Below, piece by piece: positions 32,851 to 46,227 of a stretch of DNA of 64,000 bases. This DNA comes from Lactuca virosa (lineage: Eukaryota; Streptophyta; Magnoliopsida; Asterales; Asteraceae): the NCBI GenBank assembly GCA_928212115.1, contig CAKMRJ010003334.1:103193731-103257730 (forward strand), read 5' to 3'. The translations under genes were made by a program, and so were the position numbers. Under the pieces are notes generated by a model, which saw only the letters and a program-made list of their open reading frames with translations, did not search any database and was not told the origin of the DNA. Position 1 is the first letter of the stretch; each line of letters begins with the position of its first letter.

Positions 32851-34682
32851 TGTAACCTCCCAATTTTCAACCCAATTTTTTCATTTTTATTTATTCAAAT
32901 ATATCATAGTATAATTACATTAAGCGAAAACATATTGTGATTACACGTGTGTACAATCAAACCTTTCCCTTCTTACGAATCAATGAAGTACCTGGAAAAC
33001 ATTTATATTCAACCGGGTAAGCACGAAGCTTAATGAGTTCCCCAAAATATCATATACCACAATACATATACACGCATACAAAAAATGGATCACGATCTAC
33101 CAATAATATCTATATCTTAGACTTACGACCCAACCATTTCGTCTTCAACATGGGTCTACGTGTACTTATGGCCTACATGTCATTTCGTCAACACTGGTCT
33201 ATGTGTACTTACGGGCCTATATGTCATTTCGTCAACACGCAGGCCTATAGACTCCCGACCGCTTTGTCGTTCCGCTATCATCCCCTAACTAAATCTAATA
33301 TCATAACAATTACGCACTTAGAGACTGCACTTTAGATGCTACTAGAACAAGCACATTTACACTTAAGCACATAGAGATTATACTATCAGGTCTACTCTAC
33401 TAGATCTATATCCTAACATACATGGACATATATTGTAATACATAGTATAGTGAGATAACTCACTTGGACAATAACTCAAATGATTGACAGCTATCTGAGT
33501 GATCCAACTGGAGGGTAACGCGCCTAACAAGTATTAACCTACAATACTACAACTTATTACTCCCAATGACAATACGGTAATGAAAGTTTGATCTTTTACT
33601 AATCCCAATGAATAACAAGAGTTCTATTAAATAAGGATCAGCTAGGCAGGATAGTTGGCAGGCATGACCATTTCGGCATATAGCTTTTCTGAAATCCAAC
33701 AACCAAGCCAACGTGACCATTCTATACACCTCTCACATAAGTAGATCAATGGGTATTATAACTGGAATTACTGATAAATTTTATTTGTACATTCATAACA
33801 ACGACTATGAATATAAATATAAGTTACACTTAAGGTGTAGTAAGTGTAGCATAACTTATAGAGAGTTTCTAATGAAAATCGGGAATCACACGGGTAGAAT
33901 GTTGACCTGAAAGCTCTATCTCTCAGATGTTCCAAGGCCTTATTGTGAATACTTCATAGCGCCGAAAAGTCAGAAATCTGGAGGGAAAAAGGTCCTCTAG
34001 AGAGAGAAACCATTGGCTTATGGCATTATTTATAGGCGAATTTTGGGGGACGCGCATTGCATGATCCTAAAGGCGCGTCGTGCGCTTCTAAGATGTCTGT
34101 CCTCTACCATGCTGCCACATGTTGCAATTCTGGTGGTCCGTCCCACCTTCTAAAAGCACGCGCTGCACAAAATGTAGATTTTGTAAATCATGTAATTTCT
34201 TCATACGAGCTCCGTCTTCGACGTTCTTTATATCTACACATAGATATTGACGAGATCTATAACTTTCATTTAGACCCCATTGGAAAATTCTCACTTTATT
34301 TTTAAAGTTATATTTTTAAAGGGCTTAGACTGTTAAAAACCCGTATAAAAATCGTAACTCTTCCATATGACATCCGCTCTCGACTATATTTATATTGACA
34401 GAATTATATCTACGAGATCTTCAACTCTCGTTTAGATTATTTTGGCTAACAGTCAACCAAATTCTGCTTCAATTTTTGTGTCGCATACTACTGCGCCGAA
34501 ACTTCTAAAAATCATAACTTCCTCATATAAAGTCAGATTTGAACGTTCTCTATATACACGCTCTCACTTTTACAAAGTACTATGACCTTCGTCACGACTA
34601 TTTATCCTCGGTAGCCATCTATCAAAAACGTCTATTTACATAACTGGTCGTTTATACTGTAAGACGAAAATGAGGTGTCACA
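32851..34682 (-). mobile_element. Gypsy solo LTR, 1832 bp, TSD ACTTG
   Basis: Bounded by TGTAACCTCC and GGTGTCACA and flanked by ACTTG at 32846-32850 and 34683-34687. In minus orientation it has a TATA-like box (34028-34036), a GC-rich motif cluster with GCGCGTCGTGCGC just upstream (34049-34085), tandem units of about 60 bp (33140-33245) and the conserved hairpin TAAGCACGAAGCTTA (33018-33032). No internal region remains, as after LTR-LTR recombination. Confidence 0.92.
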
Positions 34683-34687
34683 ACTTG

Positions 34688-34950
34688 AATACAAGATGAA
34701 TAGTGATGGCGAAGCACTAGTCGTCATACCCAATGGTGATTATGTTCCTGTAGAGGGAAAAGGAACATCGATTCTACCCAATGGACAATGGAACAAAATT
34801 GCTACAGTGTTATATATCCCAAATTTTAAATGCAATATGTTATATGTTAGTCATTTAATGAAAGATCTAAATTGTTACTTTCTTTCCCAACTTCTTTACA
34901 TGGTGTTCCAAGCCGATTTGAGGCCCCGAAAAAAAATAAAAAAATAGGCC
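34688..34950 (+). pseudogene. Copia relic, protease-downstream part
   Basis: The frame reads SDGEALVVIPNGDYVPVEGKGTSILPNGQWNKIATVLYIPNFKCNMLYVSHLMKDLNCY. This is the conserved stretch after the copia protease active site and before the pre-integrase domain. It continues the relic that ends at 32850. The element has no integrase or RT here; a MITE-like element follows. Confidence 0.8.
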
Positions 34951-34954
34951 CTTA

Positions 34955-35523
34955 GACCATCTCCAACCCTACATAATTTTTTATACCAAAAAGAATATTA
35001 CATACTATATTCTTTTTTTTTTAACTTATATAAATTTGTCAAACACACACTTCCACTAATTAGTTATTAACATATTTATATACATTTTTTATGAAAACTT
35101 CATAAATATATTTATTACAAAATCATAACCAAATTAATTATATATATATTGGTAATTCTAAATAGATGTTATTTGATTAAATTGGAATTTATTAATTAAA
35201 AAAGTTACATAAATTTAAAACATTAAAATTAAGTTTTATGTTTATGACTAATTAATATCAATTTAATATGTAACATAAATTTAGATTAACTTTTATAATT
35301 ATAATTAAATAATAGCAACTAAATATATGTTTAAAACTGAATAAAGATCAAAGAAGGAGGACTAAAAATGGCACAAAGATTTCTGTACAATTTTGTTGAA
35401 AATGAATAATATAACACCAATTTCTTTACACCAAAATGGTTTGGGAAATCAAGTGGGATTGGAGATGACTTGACACCAAAAATGATGTAAAAATCAAGTT
35501 TTTGTGTAGGGTTGAAGATTTTT
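34955..35523. mobile_element. MITE-like element with ATCTCCAACCCTACA inverted ends
   Basis: The left end CATCTCCAACCCTACATAA (34958-34976) and the reverse complement of the right end (35502-35520, ATCTTCAACCCTACACAA) match with few differences. The interior is AT-rich with TTGGTGT/ACACCAA motifs and no coding capacity. The TSD was not resolved. Confidence 0.5.
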
Positions 35524-36383
35524 TATAGTAAAAAATACTAAAGGATGATGAGTTTTTTTTTGTTTTTTAATGGATCCTTGTTATAAATTTTTGATTAGAT
35601 CTTTTTTTAATAATATTAGTTGTTCGTGTTTTGCTTTTTCTCACTACCAGATAAATATTTTCTAAGCAACATGTTATTATTTTAAACTTATGAAAAATAA
35701 GAAAAAAAACAAGTAAAGGAAACAAAAATACTTAGTTGTGAGCTTACGATGTTAAATAATTTTCATAATCATTATCAAACAACAATAATAATGATTTTTG
35801 AATGTTTTTTCTAGGCTCCAACACCAAAGATTTCAAAACTTGTGATGTTAAAGTTTCATGTTATCTATAAAAAACACATAATTTAAATTTCTATCATAAA
35901 ACTAACATGAAGGAAGTGAAAAACAATAATGAATCTTACAATTTACATGAATCGAAAATTAGATCAACTCGAATCAGAAATCAGAAATCAAATTGGTGAG
36001 GTGAAATCATATTAACACGAATAGAAGATCAATTTATTTGACGGATGTATAAAATCAGATTATCAAAATCGATATGTTAATAAAGATTGAAATCCAAAAT
36101 CAAAAAACAGAAACTAAAATCGAAAATCAAAAGGTTGCATAAAAAAACTAGAATTGATTTATTATGAATAGACTTTTTTTTGTTACCGTTAAAGAAAATC
36201 AGATATTCCAGAAGAATCGCACGTCCCTAAGTCTCTACTGTTGATTTTCTTTTGGACCATTTTTTTCGTTTTCCGCACAACTCTTATACATGATATATCA
36301 GGTTTTTTTAATATACCATTAACATAATAAGGTATATATCAAGGTTTTTTAATATACTAACATAATCTGGTTTTTTTAATATA
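35524..36383. other. AT-rich stretch, nothing recognised
   Basis: Repeated AAAATCAGA-type words and TTTTTTAATATA words (36300-36385), no frame of note. Confidence 0.55.
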
Positions 36384-36459
36384 TTAATATAGATTATTTA
36401 TAAAATTATTTTTTACTTTTTTTAAAAAAAAATCATTTATCTAAATTATATAAAATCAT

Positions 36460-37815
36460 TGTAACATTCCAAAAATCAGAGTAAAATTTTCATTTTTCCA
36501 AAACAACCCCAAGACAATATTTGTTTACAAAAACATTATTTCAAAAGTATAATTCATAAATCAGAGTATCCCATAATCCAATAACATAAAATCCGAAGGA
36601 TGTGCACGATCACGCCTTCACCTTGCCACAATCATCTGAAGTACCTGAAACAATAACTAAAACTGTAAGCACGAAGCTTAGTGAGTTCCCCCAAAGTACC
36701 AAAACAAACAATATATAACAACATATACTGGGTCCACAACCTATGTCTGGAATACCCATACAAGGTCCTCAACATAAGTATGGATTACCCCTGAGCCTAC
36801 AATATGAGTCTTGATTGCCTAACGGGACCACAACTCATATCTGGCTTGCTCCCGAGCCCACAACATAAGTCTGGCTTGCCCTCGGGGCCCACAACTTATG
36901 TCTGGCTTGCTCCTGAGCCCACAACATAAGTCTGGCTTTCCCTCGGGCCTAAAGATTATGTCTGGCTTGCTCCCGGGTTTGTTGGCTACCGCACAAAGCA
37001 GTACAACCTCAACCCAACCATACTATGTCGACATATACATAACAAATAACATGTATTTAGCAAACAGATAGTCATATAACTAGTCAGACAAACAGGCAGA
37101 TCTAACAGCTCACTATTTGAATAACAACACCTGATATACCAAAATACATAATCCAGTGGGAAGAAGTTGGTGCCTTCTACCCATAAGTACAATGAGGAAA
37201 AATCACCTCTCAGAAGATAGTTAAATAAACACTCGATCTGCTGCGAACACTTCTCCTCACACTGAACATAATCCAGAAATAACTCCAATCAATAACTAAG
37301 GTTTTATCCCATACTAATGGTCCACTCATCCTTCATAATATTAAGGGAAAAAGACCATTTTGACCCTTTCCCGAGAAGACCCAACTAATCCAAGCCCAAA
37401 AGCCTAAATAGCCCAAGGACCAAAATCAATCCAATGCGATTCTAAGAGAACGCATGGCGTCCACTAAATGACGCCTGGCGTCCGATTGCCCAACGTTCTA
37501 ACCCAAACGCCTGGCGTAACCACATAAGCCCAAATCCTTAACCAAGGTCTTAATGACTTAAGACCTAACGTTCAAACTTTAGATCCAATGCTAAAAGAAC
37601 GTCTAAAGTCATAAAGTTGCAACCTTTATGACTTTGCATGGCTACAAAGAGCCCAACACCAAAATCGAACTTAAATCATACTCTAAAGTTCCAAAACTCT
37701 TGCATAGAAGAGTATCAAGGTCCAAGCTTGCATTTTTATGATTCTAAACCCTCCAAAATGCTTGAAGGACAGCCCAAACCTCTAGAGCATTCCAAACTCA
37801 CAAAAGTCAATTTCT
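36460..37815 (-). repeat. 3' LTR of the LARD-like element, outer part
   Basis: Begins TGTAACATTCC on the plus strand and matches 51222-52560. Contains the conserved hairpin TAAGCACGAAGCTTA (36666-36680), about 31-bp tandem units (36735-36976, GCCCACAACATAAGTCTGGC type) and palindrome cluster 2 (37446-37520). The rest lies at 46228-46709. Confidence 0.9.
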
Positions 37816-38286
37816 TGTTGGGTTTTATTTACTACAACATCCTATGGTGCACATACAATCCTAAATGCTTTGGATCTAAGTTATCTCTAGTTATACATGC
37901 AATAAAATATCCAAAGCATGAAGCCTACAACTAGCATGCAATTTGATACTTTAATCATAAAAATAGGTTAGATGATTACCTCTTGTTGTAGCTTGTTGAA
38001 TTTTGGCCTTTAAGAACTTAGCACCTCAAGTGTGATGCCTCAAATGGTTCACAAACACCATGAACAAATGGAGAACTTGAGGAAGAGGTTACAATGCACT
38101 AAAATCGGCTCTATGAACTCTAAGAACACAAGAGGCACCGATTTTAGGCCATTGGGTCATGTATATATATATAATGTAGGAATCTAAGAGTCATGGATAA
38201 ACCCTAATCCATACACTTGGGTTATGATCCATATCTCATGTGGGCTAATACTTCATGAAAACTTACATAAACTTAGCCCATCATGG

Positions 38287-39036
38287 TGTTGGATTAATGT
38301 CGAAGTCCATAACTATATTTGGCATGTACTTGACCCGACCCGGCATGGTCCATTTGGGTTGCACTTCATCGGCACAATTTATATGGATAGTCTTTTGATA
38401 ATAGTATATTTATGATTTATATTAATATATTATAAGTTCTAATATATTAATATGGAATCATATTATTTAATTAGTATTGATCAAGAATTAATTTAGAATT
38501 AATTAAGTGATCAAAAAGAACTAATTAAATAAGGACTCTTATATATATGGAATGGGCCAAGTTCATTTAGGTTGGGCTAAGCTTTCATGGATGGTCCATG
38601 GAGCTTTAACCCATGGATCCTATGTAAATGAAAGGTCATGGGTATTAGGGTTTACATGGATGTAACCCTAATCCTCCATAATATATAAAGGGGTCCTTGG
38701 CTCACAAAATTGGCACAAGTGTGTGAAAATAAGAGTGGGCCGATTTTAGTGTGCATACATATTCTCTCAAGTTCTTCCAAGGTGTTTTGGTGATTTGTGA
38801 TTCCATTTGAGGCTTCCACACTATTGGGGCTAAGCTCTTAAAGCTTGAAGAAATCAAGCACCGACAAAGAGGTATGTAATTCTACTAGATTTTATATTAC
38901 ATGTACTTTATATTATGCTAGTTAGAACAATACCTTGGAAAATTGATATTTGCATGTATAATAGAGAAAACATAGATCCAAGGTATTTAGGGTTGCATGT
39001 ACACCATAGGTGTGTTAGAATGCTCAAAACCCAACA
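38287..39036 (+). repeat. Copia B 5' LTR
   Basis: Starts TGTTGGATTAATG, ends CTCAAAACCCAACA. Splice-donor-like GAG/GTATGT at 38869-38877; AGGGTTTACATGG and AATATATAAAGG promoter region near 38650-38695. Confidence 0.93.
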
Positions 39037-39959
39037 GTGGTATCAGAGCTATGGGTTGTTTTCTATTATATTTGATGCAAATGTATTTTTAGTTTGTCAT
39101 ATTTTAAGATAATTACTTGATTTTATGAAAAACTAATTATTTTTAGAATTTGAGTCACTTTACTATATGAGTTGAATTAGGTCAAATTTAGTAAAAAAAA
39201 TAAAATGATATGATTATTTTATTAGTTTTAAAAGTTTGATCTAAAGAGTTTTTTGAATCCTCCATAAGTTATGGAACATGAAAAAGTTTTTTTTGTGTTA
39301 CCTTGTTTTATGAGTTAATTTAGATTGATGAAAAATATTATTTGTTAAGTTGCTTTCAATCCAGATTAATCTAAAAGAAGTTCATCAAAGGTGTTTTTGT
39401 AACTTTTCTTCAAGTCACATAAAAGGTCACATTTATGAATCTTAAAACTCATAAAAGTGCCATAGGTTACACAAAAATGAAGAGTTTTTTTTCCATTAAA
39501 CTATTTTATGACTCCATAACTTGTCCTCAAGTTATGGATGTTTAAGAGTCACTTCTTTAAAAGTGTTATTAAAGAATAAGAGGTTACATTAAAAATGAAG
39601 AGTCTTCATTTTAATGAACCATTAAACTCATAAGTTATGAAATGAAAGGTTTTGAATAGTTTCAAAACTTGCCCTCAAGTTTTGGAATTTGTAAAGTCTC
39701 ACACACATTAATGCTTTAATTCCAAACTCTACAATTTTAAAAGTTAAAATTCAAACTTTATGGATTTCATTAAATTAGTTAAAGTGTTTAATTAAAAGAG
39801 TTAATAATTCTATAAAGACATGGTTTAAGTTTAATTAAATTAAGAGTATAGTTTAATTAATAGATTAAACCACCAAGTATTTTAAATGTTTAAAATACAC
39901 CCTTATACTATTATTATAATTTTAATTATATAGATATGTATAAGATAAAGTCAATCTTA

Positions 39960-40480
39960 CCGTTAGTAGGCCTCATTCACGAAGCCGGTCTATAAGGGGG
40001 GTATAAGGTTACTGCCTATAAAAAGGCAGTTAAATGGGTGTCACTCTCACCCACCGCTTCCTTGACTGGGGAGGGTCGTGTTAGCCGAACGGGTAGGACA
40101 AAGACTATAAATTCTCCCTTCATTAAAAGTATTAATGATAAATACTAAGTAACTAAACCTTTTATAAATTCTCAATCTTAGTTACTTAGGAAAATGTGAA
40201 TAAGGTGCTAATCCATGAAAGTACACTTTGCACTTTGTTTAGGTCGGTTAGTGGAGCGTGTGTGGTTAACCGGCACACTAACTCGTATTTAACAAGGTAG
40301 GCAAAGGGTAACTTAATGTTTTCATAGTATCGAGGAGCATGTGTGGTTTAACCGGCATCATCGATTGAGGGTAAACACTTAAGGGTACCAAGTAATTGGC
40401 ATGGTTACTTCACACCTTGTTTTGTGATCCTCGGCATCCCAGTCACAAAACTTGAAGGGCACACTCGAGATTGAAACATG
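39960..40480 (+). ncRNA. Copia B conserved leader with two hairpin modules
   Basis: Homologous to 11400-11900. Module 1 (40247-40282) keeps the GTTAGTG/CACTAAC stem. Module 2 (40329-40365) has stem ATCGA/TCGAT and core TGTGGTTTAACCGGCA with one extra T in the palindrome. Function is inferred from conservation. Confidence 0.45.
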
Positions 40481-40560
40481 CCTTTGAAAAGTTCAATGAA
40501 TCTCAAAAGAATCTAGGAGTTTCAAAACCAATTAAAACCTAATAATACATTTCGTTTATC

Positions 40561-41541
40561 TTGGTGGAAATTGGTGAATCGTCATTCACCTACCTTCAAT
40601 ATTCTATAGCTTGGATTACGGCATCCCTCTTCCAAGTTTATAAAATATTGTGTTGGGTCCTAGCCTTAATATTTCATATTGGGTGTTATATTAAGGACTT
40701 TAAATCAAACTATCTTGAATATTCTCCATTGTTGAGTCTGGTTTAGACAACAATGATCTCCCAAACCAAGCTTCCTAATGAATATGAACTTCCCGAGTTG
40801 GCTCATGGAAGTCATACTTCTCTCCCTCCACCTCCTCCAATTATTCTCCCTAACCCATAAGTTCAAGGTCACTCAAGCCCTATTGGCAAGCAAAGGTCTA
40901 TGTGTGATCACATCTTGGAGATGTAGTCACATATTGACAAGCCGTGAGAGTTGGGTGTCAAGTCTAGAGGAAGCTGATGATCAATCACTTTCTAAGTCAC
41001 ATAGTGAGTTCCTTGGGACTCCTATGAAACAGGCTATGACAAGACCCTTAATGATCTTATCTATTTGCTAAGATCAACTTCCTAAAACTTTATGGACATT
41101 GACAATGATGACATTGGATATCCAGTAAAGCTCTCTCTTCCCAATGGAAAGGGATCGGCCATAGTCAACTCGGTTGACCAAATGGTAAAGAGAAAGGCTA
41201 AGTCTGAGATAGTCCTATTATCAAGAGCCCATAGGTATCTATTGCCAAAGGAAGGGGCATTGGTTGCGAAGCTGCCAAATTTACCTAAGTATGTTAAAGT
41301 CAATAAGTTTGACTCTACTTCAGGTAAAGTCCATTGTCTAACTCTGTTAAGCTCCTATTTGGAGATTCTATTACATAATGTGACTGGGTCACATGGTGAT
41401 GTTATAAGAATCAAAGAAAAGAGAGAAAGCTTAAAGGAAGTATATGCTGCTTCTGATCTGCGATCGCGAGATGGATTTCAATCGCATCAGAATTTGAAGC
41501 TGTTACTTAGGAGTTATGACACATTGCTTAGGAATAGATAA
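40561..41541 (+). pseudogene. Copia B gag relic
   Basis: Fragments in several frames. LPPPPPIILPNPQ-type N-terminus and FKVTQALLASKGL are near 40820-40905. SLSKSHSEFL and the DYDKTLNDLIYLL-type capsid end are near 40985-41070. A 149-residue frame (41092-41541) starts MDIDNDDIGYPVKLSLPNGKG; in it the zinc-knuckle segment (41230-41290) is frameshifted relative to copia C, where it reads HCQRKGHWLRSC. The upstream frame MVEIGESSFTYLQ (40561) is leader sequence shared by all three elements. Confidence 0.75.
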
Positions 41542-44150
41542 CAACAAGGTTTTCATATGGATGGTAAGGATAAGTTTTTCCGCAAAGTTTTAAAATAAAA
41601 GGAATTTTTGATTTTATTTATTTTAAGTATCCTTACAATGGCATTTGTGAAAATTGTTGTTTGTATGATTCCATTGCTAGCAAAATTGGAAAGTGAATTT
41701 GATTCTTTCATTTGTGGTAATGTCTAAATTTACCAAATAAGGAAAGATTCTCATCACCCAAGTTTCAGTTGGATAGAAACTTGGAATCATGCAACTTGTA
41801 TAGCATGATGAATGAGAACTTTCAAGCATTGGAAAAATTAAGACTAACTACTGGTTCTCATGGATGTGTGAGTCAAGTAAAGGACTAAGGGATCGAGTAC
41901 ACATTCTTGTGCACTAGTTAAGTCCACCAAAAAAGATCGATAAGAATATTCGTCATAATTTACTATAGCTCAGTAAATATGGTTATACTTACAAGCTTAA
42001 GTGTAATTCTGAGACATTGGAAAAGGTTCCAATGTATGGCAGAGCGAATAAGAAGAATCAACTTAGGCAGAAAGATAAAAGTTTCTCAAATCTGAAAAGA
42101 TGGGAGAGTACTTTAGTATCATGTTTTAAGACCATCTTAATGATTTGAGACCGTATCACAATTCATCCTCTAAGTGCATTCTGATAGTTAAGAAGAGGAG
42201 TTATGAATTGTTGAAGTGGTTAAATCAAGAAGATGATTCATACTTCGTTCCAAAAACAATTCTTAGAGTTATACTCGAAGATTGTAACTTGAGTGACATG
42301 TCTTAAAGAAGGTTTAAAACACTTGTCAAATGTAAGAGTAAAAGTTTTCTACTCTTGTACATTTGAAATTGGTAAGTTGTGATGTTTTGGATAAAACAAA
42401 GACCAACTAAGGCCAATTGTGTGAAATATTTGTCTTGATAAAGAATCCGCACTATATCTTGAATATTTGACAAGATAGTCTTATATGTCAAGAGGACAGT
42501 GGGAGTCTTAAAGATCCTGAACAGAATTTCAAGATCTAATCAAGAATAAAAACCTGTAGTTTAACACTAGCACACGACGTGAGGTTTATAACCTATCGTA
42601 TTGACATACTTTATTTTTGTGCCCATTCCAGTTAAAGTTGGCTTCGCATATGAGTTCTTAGAGTTCTCAATTGGTTGCATAAGAACTTGGAAGCAATGGT
42701 AGGCCCTTGAGCTGCCAGATGGCAAGAAATTAAGATTGAGTTCAGTCCATATGAGTTTGGATTTGTCATTATCTTTGTCTTGTGACTATGGCTTTGACAA
42801 TTCACATGGATAAGAACACATACACCATAAAAATCTAAGGGTCATAAGGTTTCTCTCCGATTCATGAAAATGATGGTGAGGAAACACTTCCACCAAGTAG
42901 ATTTGAAGCAGTGGCAAAGGTCTAAACAATCGAGACTATGATTACGACATCCCTTTTCATAGTTCTTAAAATTGTTTAGACACACCTGTGAGCTATCTAA
43001 GATAAGGTGTATGATATTGATAAAGTTTTATCAAAGCAATCTAGTATCATAAATCTGAACTTTGGTAAGAAAGTCAATAAAGTATTGTTTTTCTAGAAGT
43101 TTAGCTGATTTCTGAGTACATGTCAAAGCTAGTGGGAGCATAAGTGTTATGCTAATAATTATAGTGTTAGTGGGAGCATGATAATTATGATAAAGGTTGC
43201 AAGTTAGCAATGTTAATTATAGAAAACAAAAGGTTTCAATTGGAAAAAGTTGTTTTGCTATAATTAAGGGAGAGGAAATTATACTTCATCTCAAATCTAA
43301 AAGTTTAGATTGAGGTTTTAAATCGTATTTAGTCAAGGATATATATATGAATTTCATGTTGGAATGGCTCAACATAAGGAAATGCTATATATGGGTCCAT
43401 TATTTGCGTTCTAAAATTCGATTATGATTACGGCATCCCTTTTCATAATCTGAATTATGAGAACTTGGCAAATTGAAATGGAAATATTATAGCAAAAGAC
43501 TGGTTTAGTCTTTATGTGAGACATCATGAATCGTGTCCCATATGCTTCGGATATAGGATCGATTACAAGTGTTATATTCATCCTTTCTAAAATTTTCCAA
43601 ATGTCTGGGGCATTAAGAAGGGAAAAGGTCTAGAATTGGATATGACTAAAATGATTAAGCAATTGTCGAGGACAATCTGAGGTTTACCAAAGATTGGTTG
43701 CTCAGGGACAGTTGGAAGTATAGTGCTAATTTTGGAAGGACCATATTGACATATTCTAAAAAGAGGCATCTCTTATTCAGAAGTGATAGTCAAAATGAGA
43801 ATATGTAGTTGTCTCCATAGGAGGAAGTTATCATTGTAAGATTAGTAAACTTAATGCAAGAAGCATGTCCAAAGCAATGTACTTTGAATATGAGACTTAG
43901 TTTCCATGGAGTTGATCTCCATTGGAATACCTTATAATGACTGTTGACAAGTCTTTGTGACTTTGTACATATTCATTACAGGAGGGTCAGTGCATATAAG
44001 TTTAAAAACTAAACAGATTTCGATAAATGATAGGAATTTGAAATTCTCACATTTTTCGATAAGGATTTGGGAGTGTGAAATTAGAATCATTGAAATTATG
44101 TTCAATTGGTTTATTTCACAAAGTAAGGATCATAGACAAACATAAAGTGC
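41542..44150 (+). pseudogene. Copia B pol relic
   Basis: No long frame. Scattered nucleotide similarity to copia A pol remains, for example GTCAAAGCTAGTGGGAG (43123) against the RT segment at 15194, and CATATGCTTCGGAT-TAGGATCGATTA (43539) against 15540. Collinear order shows that pol was once present. Confidence 0.65.
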
Positions 44151-45104
44151 ATACTTGGTGTATGGCAAAGCTATTGTTTAAGAAAAACATAGTCTACATG
44201 CTTGGAGCATGGGACAACTAGTGTTTTTAATTCAAGTATAAAGTTGCTAAAACCGAAACAATGAATAATGAGTAATCAGTATGGTGATAAATAAAAGTGT
44301 TTATTTATTCATAGGGTTTGATACCATATTTGATTCATTTATTCTTGTGTTTCACTTTGCATGTTTTGACTTCCAGAATAACTAAGTTGCTCTTCCTGAA
44401 TGATTAAGTTATTCAAACCATCCACAGTCGGTCATATGTTGGAAGTAGATATGAATCAAGACTGTCATGGGTTGGTTTGTAGAGATCCAAGTTGGTGGAG
44501 AAAGTGGTGCTACAACACTCATGAGTGCTCATAAGTTCTGAGTATTGGATTCAACCCGCGCTCATTTGAATCACTTCATGGATTTTATCACGAGTGATCA
44601 TGAGACGATAATATCTTATATTCTTCAAACCTAGAGATATGAGTTGTTACTATGAGTTGGTTATACATTGATTGCATGAAAACGCATTGGTAAATCGATG
44701 TTATAAAGCATGCCTTTGTGTATGATTCAACAAGTAGTAGAACAAGCCATATGAGTCGAAGTTTATCCATTCCTTTTACCTTTGGGATAAAAGCGATATC
44801 TGTGGGCCCCTCGATGATTTAGCGATGACACATGTGAGTGCTTGGCCAAGCCAGGACTGATTTGATTTGTTCAATCAGTCAGTCATCATAAATCGAAAAT
44901 CGGGAAACAACAAATGGACAGAGAGTGATTATAATCCATGTCTCAGTCCATATGATATCTAGAATGGAGGAATATATGATCCCTTATCTAATGGACAAGT
45001 CATTGACAAGGTCAGAGTTTGACAGCGGCTTTAAGAGCTACGATTGCCAGTTAGGTTTTGAAGTCATACTCAATAATAGTTTTAGACTTATCCAAGTGGG
45101 AGAC
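44151..45104 (+). other. Copia B 3' untranslated internal region and PPT
   Basis: Parallel to 16225-17065 of copia A. PPT AAGTGGGAGAC at 45094-45104. Frame 44925-45122 reappears in copia C (56856-57113, minus), but this reflects nucleotide conservation. Confidence 0.8.
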
Positions 45105-45855
45105 TGTTGGATTAATATCTAAGTCCATAACTATATTTGGTATGTACTTGACCCGACCCGGCATGGTCCATTTGGGTTGCACTTCACCGGCACAATTTAT
45201 ATGGATAGTCTTTTGATAATAGTATATTTATGATTTATATTAATATATTATAAGTTCTAATATATTAATATGGAATCATATTATTTAATTAGTATTGATT
45301 AAGAATTAATTTAGAATTAATTAAGTGATCAAAAAGAACTAATTAAATATGGACTCTTATATATATGGAATGGGCCAAGTTCGTTTAGGTTGGGCTAAGC
45401 TTTCATGGATGGTCCATGGAGCTTTTAACTCATGGATCCTATGTAAATGAAAGGTCATGGGTATTAGGGTTTACTTGGATGTAACCCTAATCCTCCATAA
45501 TATATAAAGGGGTCCTTGGCTCACAAAATTGGCACAAGTGTGTGAAAATAAGAGTGGGCCGATTTTAGTGTGCATACATATTCTATCAAGTTCTTCCAAG
45601 GTGTTTTGGTGATTTGTGATTCCATTTGAGGCTTCCACACTATTGGGGCTAAGCTCTTAAAGCTTGAAGAAATCAAGCACCGACAAAGAGGTATGTAATT
45701 CTACTAGATTTTATATTACATGTACTTTATATTATGCTAGTTAGAACAATACCTTGGAAAATTGATATTTGCATGTATAATAGAGAAAACATAGATCCAA
45801 GGTATTTAGGATTGCATGTACACCATAGGTGTGTTAGAATGCTCAAAACCCAACA
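45105..45855 (+). repeat. Copia B 3' LTR
   Basis: Starts TGTTGGATTAATATC, ends CTCAAAACCCAACA, followed by CATGG. Confidence 0.94.
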
Positions 45856-45874
45856 CATGGATCAATAGCCCAAA

Positions 45875-45876
<2 letters not shown>

Positions 45877-45957
<81 letters not shown>
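45877..45957. repeat. (AT)n microsatellite in the solo copia LTR
   Basis: About 80 bp of AT dinucleotides broken once by ATAATA. Confidence 0.97.
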
Positions 45958-45959
<2 letters not shown>

Positions 45960-46227
45960 TTGACTTACATAATCAGTCCCTGTTAATTTATTAGTCTCTT
46001 TTGATCACTAAATTAATTCCAAGTCAATTCTTGATCAATACTAATTAAATAACATGATTTCATATTAATATACTATACTTGTAATATATTAATAAATCAT
46101 AAATAACCTCTTTCTAAAATATTCTTCGTATCAAATTGTTCTGGTGAAGGCAACCCAAATGGACCATGCTACTCTCGGATCAAGTACATACCAATTATAG
46201 TTATGGGCTTAGACACCTAATCCAACA

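Larger units (their letters stand above)
38287..45855 (+). mobile_element. Complete Ty1/copia element (copia B), 7569 bp, TSD CATGG
   Basis: Flanked by CATGG (38282-38286 and 45856-45860). LTRs are 38287-39036 (750 bp) and 45105-45855 (751 bp), with about a dozen differences by eye. PBS TGGTATCAGAGCT is at 39038 and PPT AAGTGGGAGAC at 45094-45104. The coding region is far more decayed than the LTRs would suggest, so the copy was probably moved by proteins of another element. It sits inside a solo LTR inside an LTR. Confidence 0.94.
37816..46227 (-). mobile_element. Copia solo LTR, minus strand, interrupted by copia B; TSD GTTCT (left copy TTTCT)
   Basis: The left part 37816-38286 starts TGTTGGGTTTT, the right part 45861-46227 ends CCTAATCCAACA, together about 840 bp. 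The empty site in the sister LTR reads AAGTTCTTAGGAC near 52550; here the sequence is TTTCT, LTR, GTTCT, consistent with a 5-bp duplication with one change. An expanded (AT)n tract (45877-45957) lies in the right half. Its ends resemble the copia A family. Confidence 0.85.
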
